A stretch of 64,000 nucleotides of DNA. Origin: CAVUCH01 sp963763095. Its GTDB lineage: Bacteria; Acidobacteriota; Vicinamibacteria; Vicinamibacterales; JAENWD01. This document shows positions 16,986-24,629 of this stretch, in pieces. Under the pieces are notes generated by a model that saw only the letters and a list, made by a program, of their open reading frames with translations, had not been told where the DNA came from and made no database searches. Location of the stretch: assembly GCA_963763095.1 (NCBI GenBank), contig CAVXNR010000033.1, positions 1-64,000 of the forward strand, read 5' to 3'. The translations under genes were made by a program, and so were the position numbers. Numbering within the stretch: position 1 is the stretch's first letter; every line of letters starts with the position of its first letter.

Positions 16986-18980
16986 TCAGAACGCCAACCG
17001 CCGTAACGCGCGCCTCACCAGGAGGGTGCAGAGCACGCCAAAAGCCACAAGGCCGATGATCGACCCCATCGGTTCGCCGATCTGCTCCTGCAGGTGCTCA
17101 CCGAAGGCGCCGAGATTGGTGGGTGAGAACTGGACGATGAAGACAATCAGCAGCCCGGCGATCGATCCACCGGCGACGAGACCGGTGGCAAACAGCATCC
17201 CGGAGGACACCTCGCTCTCCTCGTGCGTGCCGCGCACGCGGTCGGCGAGCCACCGCATCGCCCCGCCAATGAAGATCGGGAACGTCGTCGAGATGGGAAG
17301 GTACGCGCCGACAGCCCAGGCCAGCCCGCTGACTCCGCAGAGCTGAACCATCACAGCCAGGGCGCCCCCGATGAAGATGAAGCCCCAGGGCAGGTCGCGC
17401 GAGAGCACGCCCTGGATGATTGTGGCCATCAGTGTGCCCTGCGGCGCCGGCAGCCGCTCGGAACCGATCGGGCCCCAGGCGGAGTTGTGCATGCCGATGA
17501 GCGTGAAGCCGATGACCGCCACCGATACCAGCACGCCGATTACGAGCCCAAGCTGCTGGTAGAGCGGCGTGGCACCGACGATGTAACCGGTCTTCAGGTC
17601 CTGGGACGTCGCGCCCGCATTCGCCGCAGCGATACAGACGATGGCGCCAACCGACAGGGCAGCCGCCTGCGCGGCCGCCTGCTGGCTCGGGTCGCTCGCC
17701 CAGCCCGCAACGACGAAGATGAGGCACGTGCCGAGCAGGGTCGCGATCGTCATCCCTGAGATCGGGTTCGAGGAGGAGCCGATGAGGCCGACGATGCGCG
17801 ACGACACTGCCACGAAGAAGAAGCCGAACACGACGATGAGCAGGCTGAGCAGCAGCGCCCACGGGAAGCCGACGGGCATCTTCTGAACGAGCGGGATCAG
17901 CACGGCCATGGCGACGGAGCCGAAGGCGACCCATGTGATCGGGATGTCACGCTCGGTCCGCAGAACGCCCCCGCTGCCTACACCGGCACGCAGCTCGCGG
18001 ACGGAGTCGCGAATCGAGGAGTAGATGGTGGGCAGCGTGCGCACGAGCGTGAGGAGGCCGGCCATGGCCACGGCGCCTGCCCCGATGTAGCGGACGTAGG
18101 CGCGATAGATCCACGTCGCCTGGCTGTTGGCAGCCATCCACTCAGGGGTGAAGCCAAGCTTGAGCAGGTCGGCCCGGACCGTCGCCTCCGGCACCAGCAT
18201 CGAGAGCAGCGGGATCAGCGCGAGCCACGACAGGACGCTGCCGGAGACCATGATGCCGGAGATGCGGGGCCCGATGATGTAGCCGACGCCCAGGTACTCC
18301 GGCGTGATCTCGCTGGTCAGCGTCGCGTTCGGGTAGGCGCTGGCGGGACCAGTCACCAGCACACGCGGCACCTCGCGCCACAAGGCCAGCAGCTTGTTCG
18401 CGAACGAGTAGAACAGCGCCGTCCAGAAGCCGGCGAAGACCGTCTTCGCCAGCTCTCCCCCGCGCTCACCCGCAATCAGGACCTCCGCGCACGCGGTGCC
18501 CTCCGGATACGGAAGGATGCCGTGCTCCTTGACGATCAGGGCCCGCCGCATGGGCACCATCATCAGCACGCCGATGATCCCGCCGACGGCCGCCAGGGTG
18601 ACGATCTGGACGATGTTGAAGTATTCCTGCGCGCCGCCGCTCGCGATGAAGAGGAACGCCGGAATGGTGAACACGACGCCGGCCGCAATCGATTCGCCGG
18701 CGGAGCCGATCGTCTGGACGATGTTGTTCTCGAGAATGGTCGAGCGGCTGAAGCGCTTGAACACCGCAATGGCGAGCACGGCGATCGGGATGGATGCCGA
18801 TACCGTGAGGCCGGCACGCAGCGCGAGATAGACGGTCACCGCGCCGAAAATGACGCCGAAGATGGCGCCGAGCACGACGGCCTTCACGGTGAACTCGGCA
18901 GGCGACTCGGAGGCCGGAACGAACGGCTTGAACGCGCCCGGAGCAACGGCTGGCTCGACCGTGACAGGGGAGTGTGCCAT
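16986..18980 (-). CDS. OPT-family oligopeptide transporter
   Basis: About 664 residues, rich in membrane helices over its whole length. The start at 18980 (MAHSPVTVEP) is preferred; the open frame runs 18 codons further upstream, but those lack a ribosome site. Recognisable OPT motifs include AVTVYLALRAGLTVSASIPI near residue 55, VQTIGSAGESIAAGVVF, and GTACAEVLIAGERGG, followed by NAGATSQDLKTGYIVGATP in the C-terminal half. OPT carriers take up small peptides or metal chelates with protons. It is divergent from rex, 120 bp apart. No partner genes are present, so the substrate is unknown. Confidence 0.92.
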   Translation of the reverse strand: MAHSPVTVEPAVAPGAFKPFVPASESPAEFTVKAVVLGAIFGVIFGAVTVYLALRAGLTVSASIPIAVLAIAVFKRFSRSTILENNIVQTIGSAGESIAAGVVFTIPAFLFIASGGAQEYFNIVQIVTLAAVGGIIGVLMMVPMRRALIVKEHGILPYPEGTACAEVLIAGERGGELAKTVFAGFWTALFYSFANKLLALWREVPRVLVTGPASAYPNATLTSEITPEYLGVGYIIGPRISGIMVSGSVLSWLALIPLLSMLVPEATVRADLLKLGFTPEWMAANSQATWIYRAYVRYIGAGAVAMAGLLTLVRTLPTIYSSIRDSVRELRAGVGSGGVLRTERDIPITWVAFGSVAMAVLIPLVQKMPVGFPWALLLSLLIVVFGFFFVAVSSRIVGLIGSSSNPISGMTIATLLGTCLIFVVAGWASDPSQQAAAQAAALSVGAIVCIAAANAGATSQDLKTGYIVGATPLYQQLGLVIGVLVSVAVIGFTLIGMHNSAWGPIGSERLPAPQGTLMATIIQGVLSRDLPWGFIFIGGALAVMVQLCGVSGLAWAVGAYLPISTTFPIFIGGAMRWLADRVRGTHEESEVSSGMLFATGLVAGGSIAGLLIVFIVQFSPTNLGAFGEHLQEQIGEPMGSIIGLVAFGVLCTLLVRRALRRLAF

Positions 18981-19083
18981 GGCCGCGGATTCTAGCATGC
19001 CGCTGCGGCCGCGATCGGCGGTGTTGCGGCCCAATTCCAGCCGATTGCCGGGAGTGTGGCCGCGCGATCGCGGCGGAGCGCTG

Positions 19084-19119
19084 TGCGATAATTACCAGTC
19101 TTGTGAAACCCGTGAACAA
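19084..19119 (+). promoter_or_regulatory. rex promoter (extended -10) with Rex-like half site
   Basis: TGCGATAAT (19084-19092) is an extended -10 without a good -35. Just downstream, TTGTGAA (19101-19107) matches a full left half of the Rex operator consensus TTGTGAA-n-TTCACAA. The right side, TGAACAA (19113-19119), matches 5 of 7. The site overlaps the candidate start codons, which would suit autorepression. Confidence 0.4.
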
Positions 19120-19780
19120 ACCCCGGCCGGCCCACGAACAGGTCTCCGAGCTCACGACGAACCGCCTCTCCATCTACCTGCGCTGCCTGACGGAGCTCGA
19201 GGCGGCCGGTGTGGAAACCGTCTCCTCGCAGGGGCTTGCGGAGGGGTTCAAGCTCAATGCGGCGCAGATCCGGAAGGACCTCGCCTGTTTCGGCGAGTTC
19301 GGCGTGCGCGGCGTCGGCTATTACGTGAAGGATTTGAGGCGGGACCTGCGGCACATCCTGGGCCTCGACCGCCGCCTGCGGGTGGCCATCATCGGCGCCG
19401 GCAATCTCGGGCTCGCGCTGGCCGACTACCATGGGTTCCGCAAGGAAGGGTTCGAGATCGTCGCGCTGTTCGACACGCACAACGGCAAGGTCGGCCATGT
19501 GTCTCGCGCCGGCGTTGCCATCCACGACATCCGTCAACTGAAGCGCATCGTGCGGCAGGAACGGGTGAGCATTGGTGTCATTGCCGTGCCGGCATCCGCG
19601 GCGCAACCGGTCATCGACCTGGTGGTGGCAGCCGGGATCAAGGCGATCCTGAACTTTTCACCCGGTGCCCTGAATGTGCCGCCGGACGTCAAGCTGAAGA
19701 GCGTCGACCTGACGGTGTCGCTCGAAAGCCTCTCGTTCTTTCTCGCGCGCGGTGACACGCCCGCCGACCCTTCCGCCTGA
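19103..19780 (+). CDS. rex: Redox-sensing transcriptional repressor Rex
   Basis: About 225 residues, starting at GTG 19103 or 19112. There is no ATG start at the right place. The N-terminal winged helix reads NRLSIYLRCLTELEAAGVET, then QGLAEGFKLNAAQIRKDLAC and FGEFGVRGVGY. The C-terminal Rossmann domain has VAIIGAGNLGLALADY, the NAD(H)-binding glycine motif, and the domain-swapped helix near the end (SLESLSFFLARG). Rex senses the NADH/NAD+ ratio and represses respiratory and fermentative genes when NADH is low. It is followed 11 bp later by moaC, so the two probably share a transcript. Confidence 0.93.
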   Translation: MKPVNKPRPAHEQVSELTTNRLSIYLRCLTELEAAGVETVSSQGLAEGFKLNAAQIRKDLACFGEFGVRGVGYYVKDLRRDLRHILGLDRRLRVAIIGAGNLGLALADYHGFRKEGFEIVALFDTHNGKVGHVSRAGVAIHDIRQLKRIVRQERVSIGVIAVPASAAQPVIDLVVAAGIKAILNFSPGALNVPPDVKLKSVDLTVSLESLSFFLARGDTPADPSA

Positions 19781-19791
19781 CAAGGAGATCG

Positions 19792-20295
19792 ATGGCCAGA
19801 CGAGCGCCGGCAAGAGCGGGATCGCCCGAGCTCACGCACGTGGATTCGTCGGGCCGCCTGCGGATGGTCGATGTGGGCGACAAGCCGGTCACCGCACGGG
19901 AGGCGGTGGCGCGCGGAGCCATCACGGTGAGCGCCGCCGTGCAGCGCCTGGTGCGCCGCGGCCAGGTGCGCAAGGGCAACCCGCTCGACGCCGCCCGGCT
20001 CGCGGGCATCATGGCGGCGAAGCGCACGAGCGACATCATCCCGTTGTGTCACCCGATTGCGCTGACCCACGTCGACGTGGACATCGCGGCCACCCGACGC
20101 GGGTACCGCATCACGGCGACGGCGCGCACGACCGCGCAGACCGGCGTCGAGATGGAGGCGCTGACCGCCGTGTCAGCGGCCGCGCTCACCATCTACGACA
20201 TGCTGAAGGCCGCAGACCGCGAGATGGTGATCGGGGAGATCTGCCTAGTGGAGAAGAGCGGGGGACGGAGCGGGCGTTACCGCCGCTCGCGGTGA
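19792..20295 (+). CDS. moaC: Cyclic pyranopterin monophosphate synthase MoaC
   Basis: A 167-residue enzyme of molybdenum cofactor synthesis. It converts the MoaA product (3',8-cyclo-GTP) to cyclic pyranopterin monophosphate. Family blocks are complete: LTHVDSSGRLRMVDVGDKP, AGIMAAKRTSDIIPLCHPI, TGVEMEALTAVSAAALTIYD, and the catalytic lysine/aspartate segment MLKAADREM. The ATG at 19792 follows an AAGGAG ribosome site. No moaA, moaE or other cofactor genes are in the window. Coupling to rex may tie molybdoenzyme supply to redox state, which is an inference from position only. Confidence 0.95.
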   Translation: MARRAPARAGSPELTHVDSSGRLRMVDVGDKPVTAREAVARGAITVSAAVQRLVRRGQVRKGNPLDAARLAGIMAAKRTSDIIPLCHPIALTHVDVDIAATRRGYRITATARTTAQTGVEMEALTAVSAAALTIYDMLKAADREMVIGEICLVEKSGGRSGRYRRSR

Positions 20296-20314
20296 GCGCG
20301 TCAGCCCGCCGTGC

Positions 20315-21067
20315 TCAGAAAATGCGGGCATGGGGGACCGGCCACCAGCGGACCTGCACCTTGCCGATCACGTACTTCTTCGGGACCATGCCCCAGTGCC
20401 GGCTGTCGGAGCTGCTGTTCCGGTGGTCGCCCATGACGAAGTAGTAGCCCTCCGGAACGACCTGCGGCCCGAAGTCATCGTGACTCCGGTAATCGGGTTG
20501 CACGTAGTCGTCGCGCAATGGCACGTCGTTGACGTACACGCGGCCGTCCACGATACGCACGACGTCGTTCTCCTCGGCAATAACCCGCTTGACGAACGAC
20601 TTCTCGGGATTGATCGGGTAGTAGAGCATCACGATGTCGCCCCGGCGGGGATCGCCGATGCGATACGCCAGCTTGTTCACGATCAGCCGATCCTGATCGG
20701 CCAGCGTTGGCGCCATGCTCTGCCCCTCGACCCGGGCCACCTGGAAGCCGAAGGTCACGATCAGGGTGGCGTAGACCGCCGCCGAGAACAGTGTCTTGAC
20801 CCACGCCACGAGCTCGTCGCGCACCTGCGTCAGTGTCAACGAGGGTTCCGTCCGGCGTGGGCCGGCGTTCTCGCGATTCTGGGGTGCGCCCGCCCTCGCA
20901 TACGCCGGTACGTACGCCTGCGCATACGGCGTCCCGTCCTCGTACGGGCCGCCTGGCCCGGCCACGAGCCTCGGCTCGCCCGGCACGTCCTCGCCGAACG
21001 CGGGTGGCACGCTCGTGCCGGCCTGGTGCTCGATTCGGCCCGCCGCTGCGCCGACCGTGCCCTCCAC
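20315..21067 (-). CDS. lepB: Signal peptidase I with long proline-rich N-terminus
   Basis: A 250-residue type I signal peptidase. From GTG 21067 there is an unusual ~80-residue hydrophilic Pro/Gly/Ala-rich cytoplasmic segment, which may be partly untranslated if a later start is used. One membrane anchor follows (residues ~90-110). The catalytic dyad is Ser117 (VEGQSMAPTL) and Lys160 (KSFVKRVIAEENDVV), with the later boxes VPEGYYFVMGDHRNSSSDSR and YVIGKVQVRWWPV intact. It removes signal peptides from exported preproteins at the periplasmic face. It lies downstream of the LytTR regulator gene, 26 bp apart on the same strand, and converges with moaC. Confidence 0.94.
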   Translation of the reverse strand: MEGTVGAAAGRIEHQAGTSVPPAFGEDVPGEPRLVAGPGGPYEDGTPYAQAYVPAYARAGAPQNRENAGPRRTEPSLTLTQVRDELVAWVKTLFSAAVYATLIVTFGFQVARVEGQSMAPTLADQDRLIVNKLAYRIGDPRRGDIVMLYYPINPEKSFVKRVIAEENDVVRIVDGRVYVNDVPLRDDYVQPDYRSHDDFGPQVVPEGYYFVMGDHRNSSSDSRHWGMVPKKYVIGKVQVRWWPVPHARIF

Positions 21068-21093
21068 GGGGCGAGGCGGCGGCGCGTTCGCGG

Positions 21094-21870
21094 CTACAGT
21101 TTCAGGTAATCCCGGAGCCGACGCGTCTGCGACCGGCTGACGGGAATCTCCGTGGCCTTCGCGTCCTTCATCCTCAGGATGTAATTCCTGCTGAACCAGG
21201 GGACTATCTCCTTTACTTTGTTGATATTCACCAGGTGCGACCGGTGAACGCGCCAGAATCGCGCGGGATCGAGCCGGGCCTGCAGTTCGTCCAGCGTCCG
21301 GAAGTTGCCCGAGCCGCTGATCTGGCTTGTCACAATATTAATCGACTCGTCGACCATCGAGGCAAATATGATGTCGTCCGCCTGGACGAGCAGATAGCGC
21401 TCCCCGACTTTGACCGCCACCTGTTCCCGCCGGCCTTGCCGTTCCTCCACCAGCTGGACGATTCTCTCCAGTTGATCGGTCAACGGGCGCACTGGCGAGC
21501 GCCGTTGGCGGACACGCTGGACCGCCGTTTCGAGACGTCCGCTGTCGACCGGCTTGAGCAGGTAATCGACCGCGTTCACTTCGAACGCCTCGATCGCATG
21601 CTGGTCGTACGCGGTGACGAACACGATGGCCACCGGAGGGCCGGCGGCGACCAGACGCTTGGCCACCTCGAAACCCGTGAGCCCGGGCATCTGCACATCC
21701 AGGAAGACGAGATCGGGCTCGTGTTCGTTGACAGCCTCCACGGCATCCGGCCCGTTGCCCGCCTGCGCCACGACCGCCACGCCCCCCATCTCATCGAGCA
21801 GGTAGCAGATCTCCTCGCGGGCCAGCGGCTCATCGTCGACAACAACGGCCCGGAGATCCGGGTCAGGCAC
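21094..21870 (-). CDS. LytTR-family response regulator
   Basis: A 258-residue two-component regulator. The receiver domain (residues ~6-120) has the acidic pair VVDDEP, phospho-acceptor Asp58 (LVFLDVQMPG) and the conserved Lys in DYLLKPVD. A glutamine/arginine-rich linker leads to a C-terminal LytTR DNA-binding domain (residues ~155-258) with FWRVHRSHLVNINKVKEI and ILRMKDAKATEIPVSRSQTR. It is activated by the LytS-type kinase encoded upstream; the genes overlap by 8 bp. Target genes are unknown. LytTR pairs often govern envelope, biofilm or autolysis functions. Confidence 0.95.
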   Translation of the reverse strand: MPDPDLRAVVVDDEPLAREEICYLLDEMGGVAVVAQAGNGPDAVEAVNEHEPDLVFLDVQMPGLTGFEVAKRLVAAGPPVAIVFVTAYDQHAIEAFEVNAVDYLLKPVDSGRLETAVQRVRQRRSPVRPLTDQLERIVQLVEERQGRREQVAVKVGERYLLVQADDIIFASMVDESINIVTSQISGSGNFRTLDELQARLDPARFWRVHRSHLVNINKVKEIVPWFSRNYILRMKDAKATEIPVSRSQTRRLRDYLKL

Positions 21871-23254
21871 TGGCTCGCACCTCGGCCGCGGCAGTGTCCG
21901 GAATCTCCAGCGTGACCGTCGTGCCCCGGTCCAAGGTGCTTTCGAGCCGTATCTGACAAGTCTCGCCGTAAATCACGCGCAAGCGCTCGCCCACGTTGCT
22001 GAGCCCGATGCCGCCCTGGAACGCCTCGCTGAGCCGCTCCGGCGTCATCCCGAGCCCGTCGTCCAGAATCGCGATCTGCGCGGCGCCGTCCCTCCGCGTC
22101 GTGCGGATCAGGATGCGCCCTCCGCCGATCTTGCGAGACAGCCCGTGCTTGATCGCGTTCTCGATGATGGGCTGAAGGATCATGCTGGGCACCAGCACGT
22201 CGAGCGTCGCCGGGTCGATCTCCTTCTGCACGCGCAGCTGTGGTCCGAACCTGATGACTTCGATGTCCAGGTATTCGTCGATCGACGACAGCTCTTCGCG
22301 CAGGGCCACGAAATGGTCCTGGCTGCGCATGAGCCGCCGGAGCAGTGCCGAGAGCCGCTGGATCACCATCCGGGCAGTTTCGGGTTGGGAGCGAACGAGC
22401 GACGCAATCGACGCCAGCGTGTTGAACAGGAAATGCGGGTTGATCTGGTTCGCCAGCGCGGAGAGCCGCGCCGCCATCAGCAGCTTCTCCTGTTCCTGCA
22501 GCCGATGCTCGATCCGGGCGTTGTTCCAGATCTTGATCGGTGTTGCGACACAGAGCACTGTCGCGAGCACGATGAGCCCGAGGACGAGGGCGCTCGTCGG
22601 GGCCAGGTAGAACAGGCGGTGGGGGCCGAACCGGTGCCCCAGGACCTGGCGTAGCAGCTCGAGGGCGACGGGCGCGAGCAGGAGGATGACCTGCCAGTCC
22701 ACCTCGAAGCGCTTGAACAGCTGCCACAGGCGGCGTGGCAGGCTGGAGAAGACGAATGGGGAGAAGTGCCAGATGGCTTCCTTGGGGCACAACTCGCGCA
22801 GCCCTCCGCCCGCGAAGCCGCATCCGACCGCGAACGGAAGCGCGATGAACTCACCGGCGAACAGTGCGGGCAGGGCCACGGCGGCGCCTACGATGGCGCC
22901 GGCGTACGGGCCCCCGATGAGCCCCACGAGAAAGGCGCCCTCGAGCGTCAGGTCTGCCGCGTCGTAATGGAGCAGCACGCGTGACAGGGCGCCGGCCGCG
23001 AGAGGGGTGCCAAGGGCAAACGCGAAAATCAGACGATCTCGCAGGCCGCGCCGCTCGAAGATGAGGATGTGCCGGAAGCGGCGGTAGCGCACCAGCATCG
23101 TGGCCAGCAGGGCCATGACGGCCAGCTTGAACACGAGCGTGGTCAGCAGAACCTGCTGCGCCGTGAGGAATTTCGGTTCCACGAGACGAGGGATTGTCAC
23201 CACCCGCGTCCCGGCTGCCTCCCCGCCTCCGGAAGCAATGCCGCCGTTCGGCAC
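21863..23254 (-). CDS. LytS-type membrane sensor histidine kinase
   Basis: A 463-residue kinase. Residues ~35-240 hold about six or seven membrane helices, including the Gly-rich GLIGGPYAGAIVGAAVALPA typical of 5TM-Lyt sensors. A short coiled coil (EHRLQEQEKLLMAARLSAL) precedes the His_kinase block ALANQINPHFLFNTLASIA, with phospho-acceptor His274. The HATPase_c domain follows: N box IIENAIKHGLS, G1 ILDDGLGM and G2 GGIGLSNVGERL. It autophosphorylates and passes phosphate to the LytTR regulator encoded just downstream. The start is a GTG at 23254; GTGs ~18 codons later are possible alternatives. Confidence 0.93.
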   Translation of the reverse strand: MPNGGIASGGGEAAGTRVVTIPRLVEPKFLTAQQVLLTTLVFKLAVMALLATMLVRYRRFRHILIFERRGLRDRLIFAFALGTPLAAGALSRVLLHYDAADLTLEGAFLVGLIGGPYAGAIVGAAVALPALFAGEFIALPFAVGCGFAGGGLRELCPKEAIWHFSPFVFSSLPRRLWQLFKRFEVDWQVILLLAPVALELLRQVLGHRFGPHRLFYLAPTSALVLGLIVLATVLCVATPIKIWNNARIEHRLQEQEKLLMAARLSALANQINPHFLFNTLASIASLVRSQPETARMVIQRLSALLRRLMRSQDHFVALREELSSIDEYLDIEVIRFGPQLRVQKEIDPATLDVLVPSMILQPIIENAIKHGLSRKIGGGRILIRTTRRDGAAQIAILDDGLGMTPERLSEAFQGGIGLSNVGERLRVIYGETCQIRLESTLDRGTTVTLEIPDTAAAEVRASA

Positions 23255-23277
23255 CCGACGGCCCGGGCGGGACCGAA

Positions 23278-23286
23278 TGGTATGAT
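23278..23286 (+). promoter_or_regulatory. Extended -10 promoter for nuoI
   Basis: TGGTATGAT is a near-consensus extended -10 (TGn plus TATGAT). It lies about 38 nt upstream of the likely transcription-to-translation distance for the GTG at 23331. No clear -35 is present. A T6 run occurs in the leader. Confidence 0.5.
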
Positions 23287-23330
23287 TAGAGCTGTTTTTT
23301 AGCCATCGGGCTGGCGGTGTCGCCCCTGGA

Positions 23331-23780
23331 GTGCCTTACATGCTGCGCGAGTTCGCGATCGGCTTTGCCACGACCTTCAAGCACATCTTCAAGAAGCCCA
23401 TCACTGTCAATTATCCCGACCAGAAGGTCCCGATGTTCCCGAAGTACCGCGGCAAGCAGGTGCTGATGCGGGACGAGAACGGCCTCGAGAAGTGCGTCGC
23501 GTGCGGCCTCTGCGCGGTGGCATGCCCGGCCGACGCCATCTATCTCGAGGCGGCCGAGAACGACGGTTCCGTGCAGGCGGGGCCACGATACGCGTCGGTC
23601 TACCAGATTCACAAGACGCGCTGCATTTTCTGCGGCTACTGCGAGGAGGCCTGTCCGGTGTCCGCGATCTTCATGGGCAAGGACTACGAGCTGGCCATCT
23701 ACAGCAAGGACGACTTCATCTGGGACAAGGCAGACCTGCTCGTGCCGGCCGCCACGGCGCCGGTCGGCGCCGTGAAGTAG
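23331..23780 (+). CDS. nuoI: NADH-quinone oxidoreductase subunit I (2x[4Fe-4S])
   Basis: A 149-residue peripheral subunit of complex I. Two ferredoxin motifs, KCVACGLCAVACPADAI and RCIFCGYCEEACPVSAI, bind clusters N6a and N6b. The N-terminus FATTFKHIFKKPITVNYPDQ is typical of NuoI and anchors the protein at the membrane. The tail EDYELAIYSK-like segment (KDYELAIYSKDDFIWDK) is diagnostic. The start is GTG 23331 or ATG 23340. It is oddly solitary: no other nuo genes lie within the window. It may be a separated subunit of the main complex or a paralogue. Confidence 0.93.
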   Translation: MPYMLREFAIGFATTFKHIFKKPITVNYPDQKVPMFPKYRGKQVLMRDENGLEKCVACGLCAVACPADAIYLEAAENDGSVQAGPRYASVYQIHKTRCIFCGYCEEACPVSAIFMGKDYELAIYSKDDFIWDKADLLVPAATAPVGAVK

Positions 23781-23903
23781 GCGTACCGCCAGGCGCCAGC
23801 GCAGAGGTCGAAGGTATCTGCAGTTTCTGCACGCTGCACGGACGGGATGTGCAGCAGATTATTGGAAATACCTCCCGATCTCGATTGTGGCGTTGGGTAA
23901 CAG

Positions 23904-24629
23904 ATGCAGTTTGGTGTGCTCGCGGACGTGCACGGGAACTTCGAGGCGATGGACCTCGCGATGACGTCCCATCCCGAACTGCCGTTCTGGTTGTGCGTCG
24001 GCGATCTGGCGAGCCGCGCGGGCGTGTACCCCGACCCGCCGGTGCCGCTCTACTGGATCAAGGGCAACAACGAGAACTTCGAGGAAGTGACCGCAATGGC
24101 CAGTGGCGCGCGCGTAATCGCCAACCTGCACTACATCGCGAACGGCAGGGCGGCGCGGGTCGGGCCGATCACGGTGGCAGGGCTCGGTGGAACGTACGCG
24201 CCGACGTGGTATCACTTCCACCCGGCAGACCTGCCGTATCCCGGGCACGTGACGAAGGCGGCCGAGGCCACCGGTCGCACGATCCGCAACGACAAGCGCC
24301 GCCACTTCGTGCGCGACGAGGTCGATGCCCTGCTGCGGCGCACGGGCGTTGACATCCTGCTGACGCACGAGGCACCGCGGCCGTTCTACGTCGAGGCCGA
24401 AGACTACGGCGGCGCCGGCCGCCGGCGGGACGCTGGCCAGACCCCCATCAACGAGGTGATCGCCGCGCTGCGCCCACGCCTGCACCTCTGTGGCCACCAC
24501 CACCGGTACGCCGAAAATCTCTACGGCGGCGTGCCGTCGGTGTGCGTGGACCGCATCTCACGTTCCTACCTGATCGTCGACGCGGATACGTTCCGCTGGC
24601 GCAGGGTTGACCTTCCCCAGGCCGCGTGA
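23904..24629 (+). CDS. Calcineurin-like metallophosphoesterase
   Basis: A 241-residue phosphoesterase. The two-metal motifs are present in order: GVLADVHGNF (D-x-H), CVGDLASR (GD), IKGNNENF (GNxE), LLTHEAP (second histidine) and CGHHHRY (GHxH). Substrate specificity cannot be read from the motifs; single-domain members include cyclic-nucleotide phosphodiesterases and protein or nucleotide phosphatases. The gene is the first of a likely two-gene operon: its stop shares one base with the ATG of the methionine-synthesis fusion gene (TGATG). Confidence 0.9.
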   Translation: MQFGVLADVHGNFEAMDLAMTSHPELPFWLCVGDLASRAGVYPDPPVPLYWIKGNNENFEEVTAMASGARVIANLHYIANGRAARVGPITVAGLGGTYAPTWYHFHPADLPYPGHVTKAAEATGRTIRNDKRRHFVRDEVDALLRRTGVDILLTHEAPRPFYVEAEDYGGAGRRRDAGQTPINEVIAALRPRLHLCGHHHRYAENLYGGVPSVCVDRISRSYLIVDADTFRWRRVDLPQAA

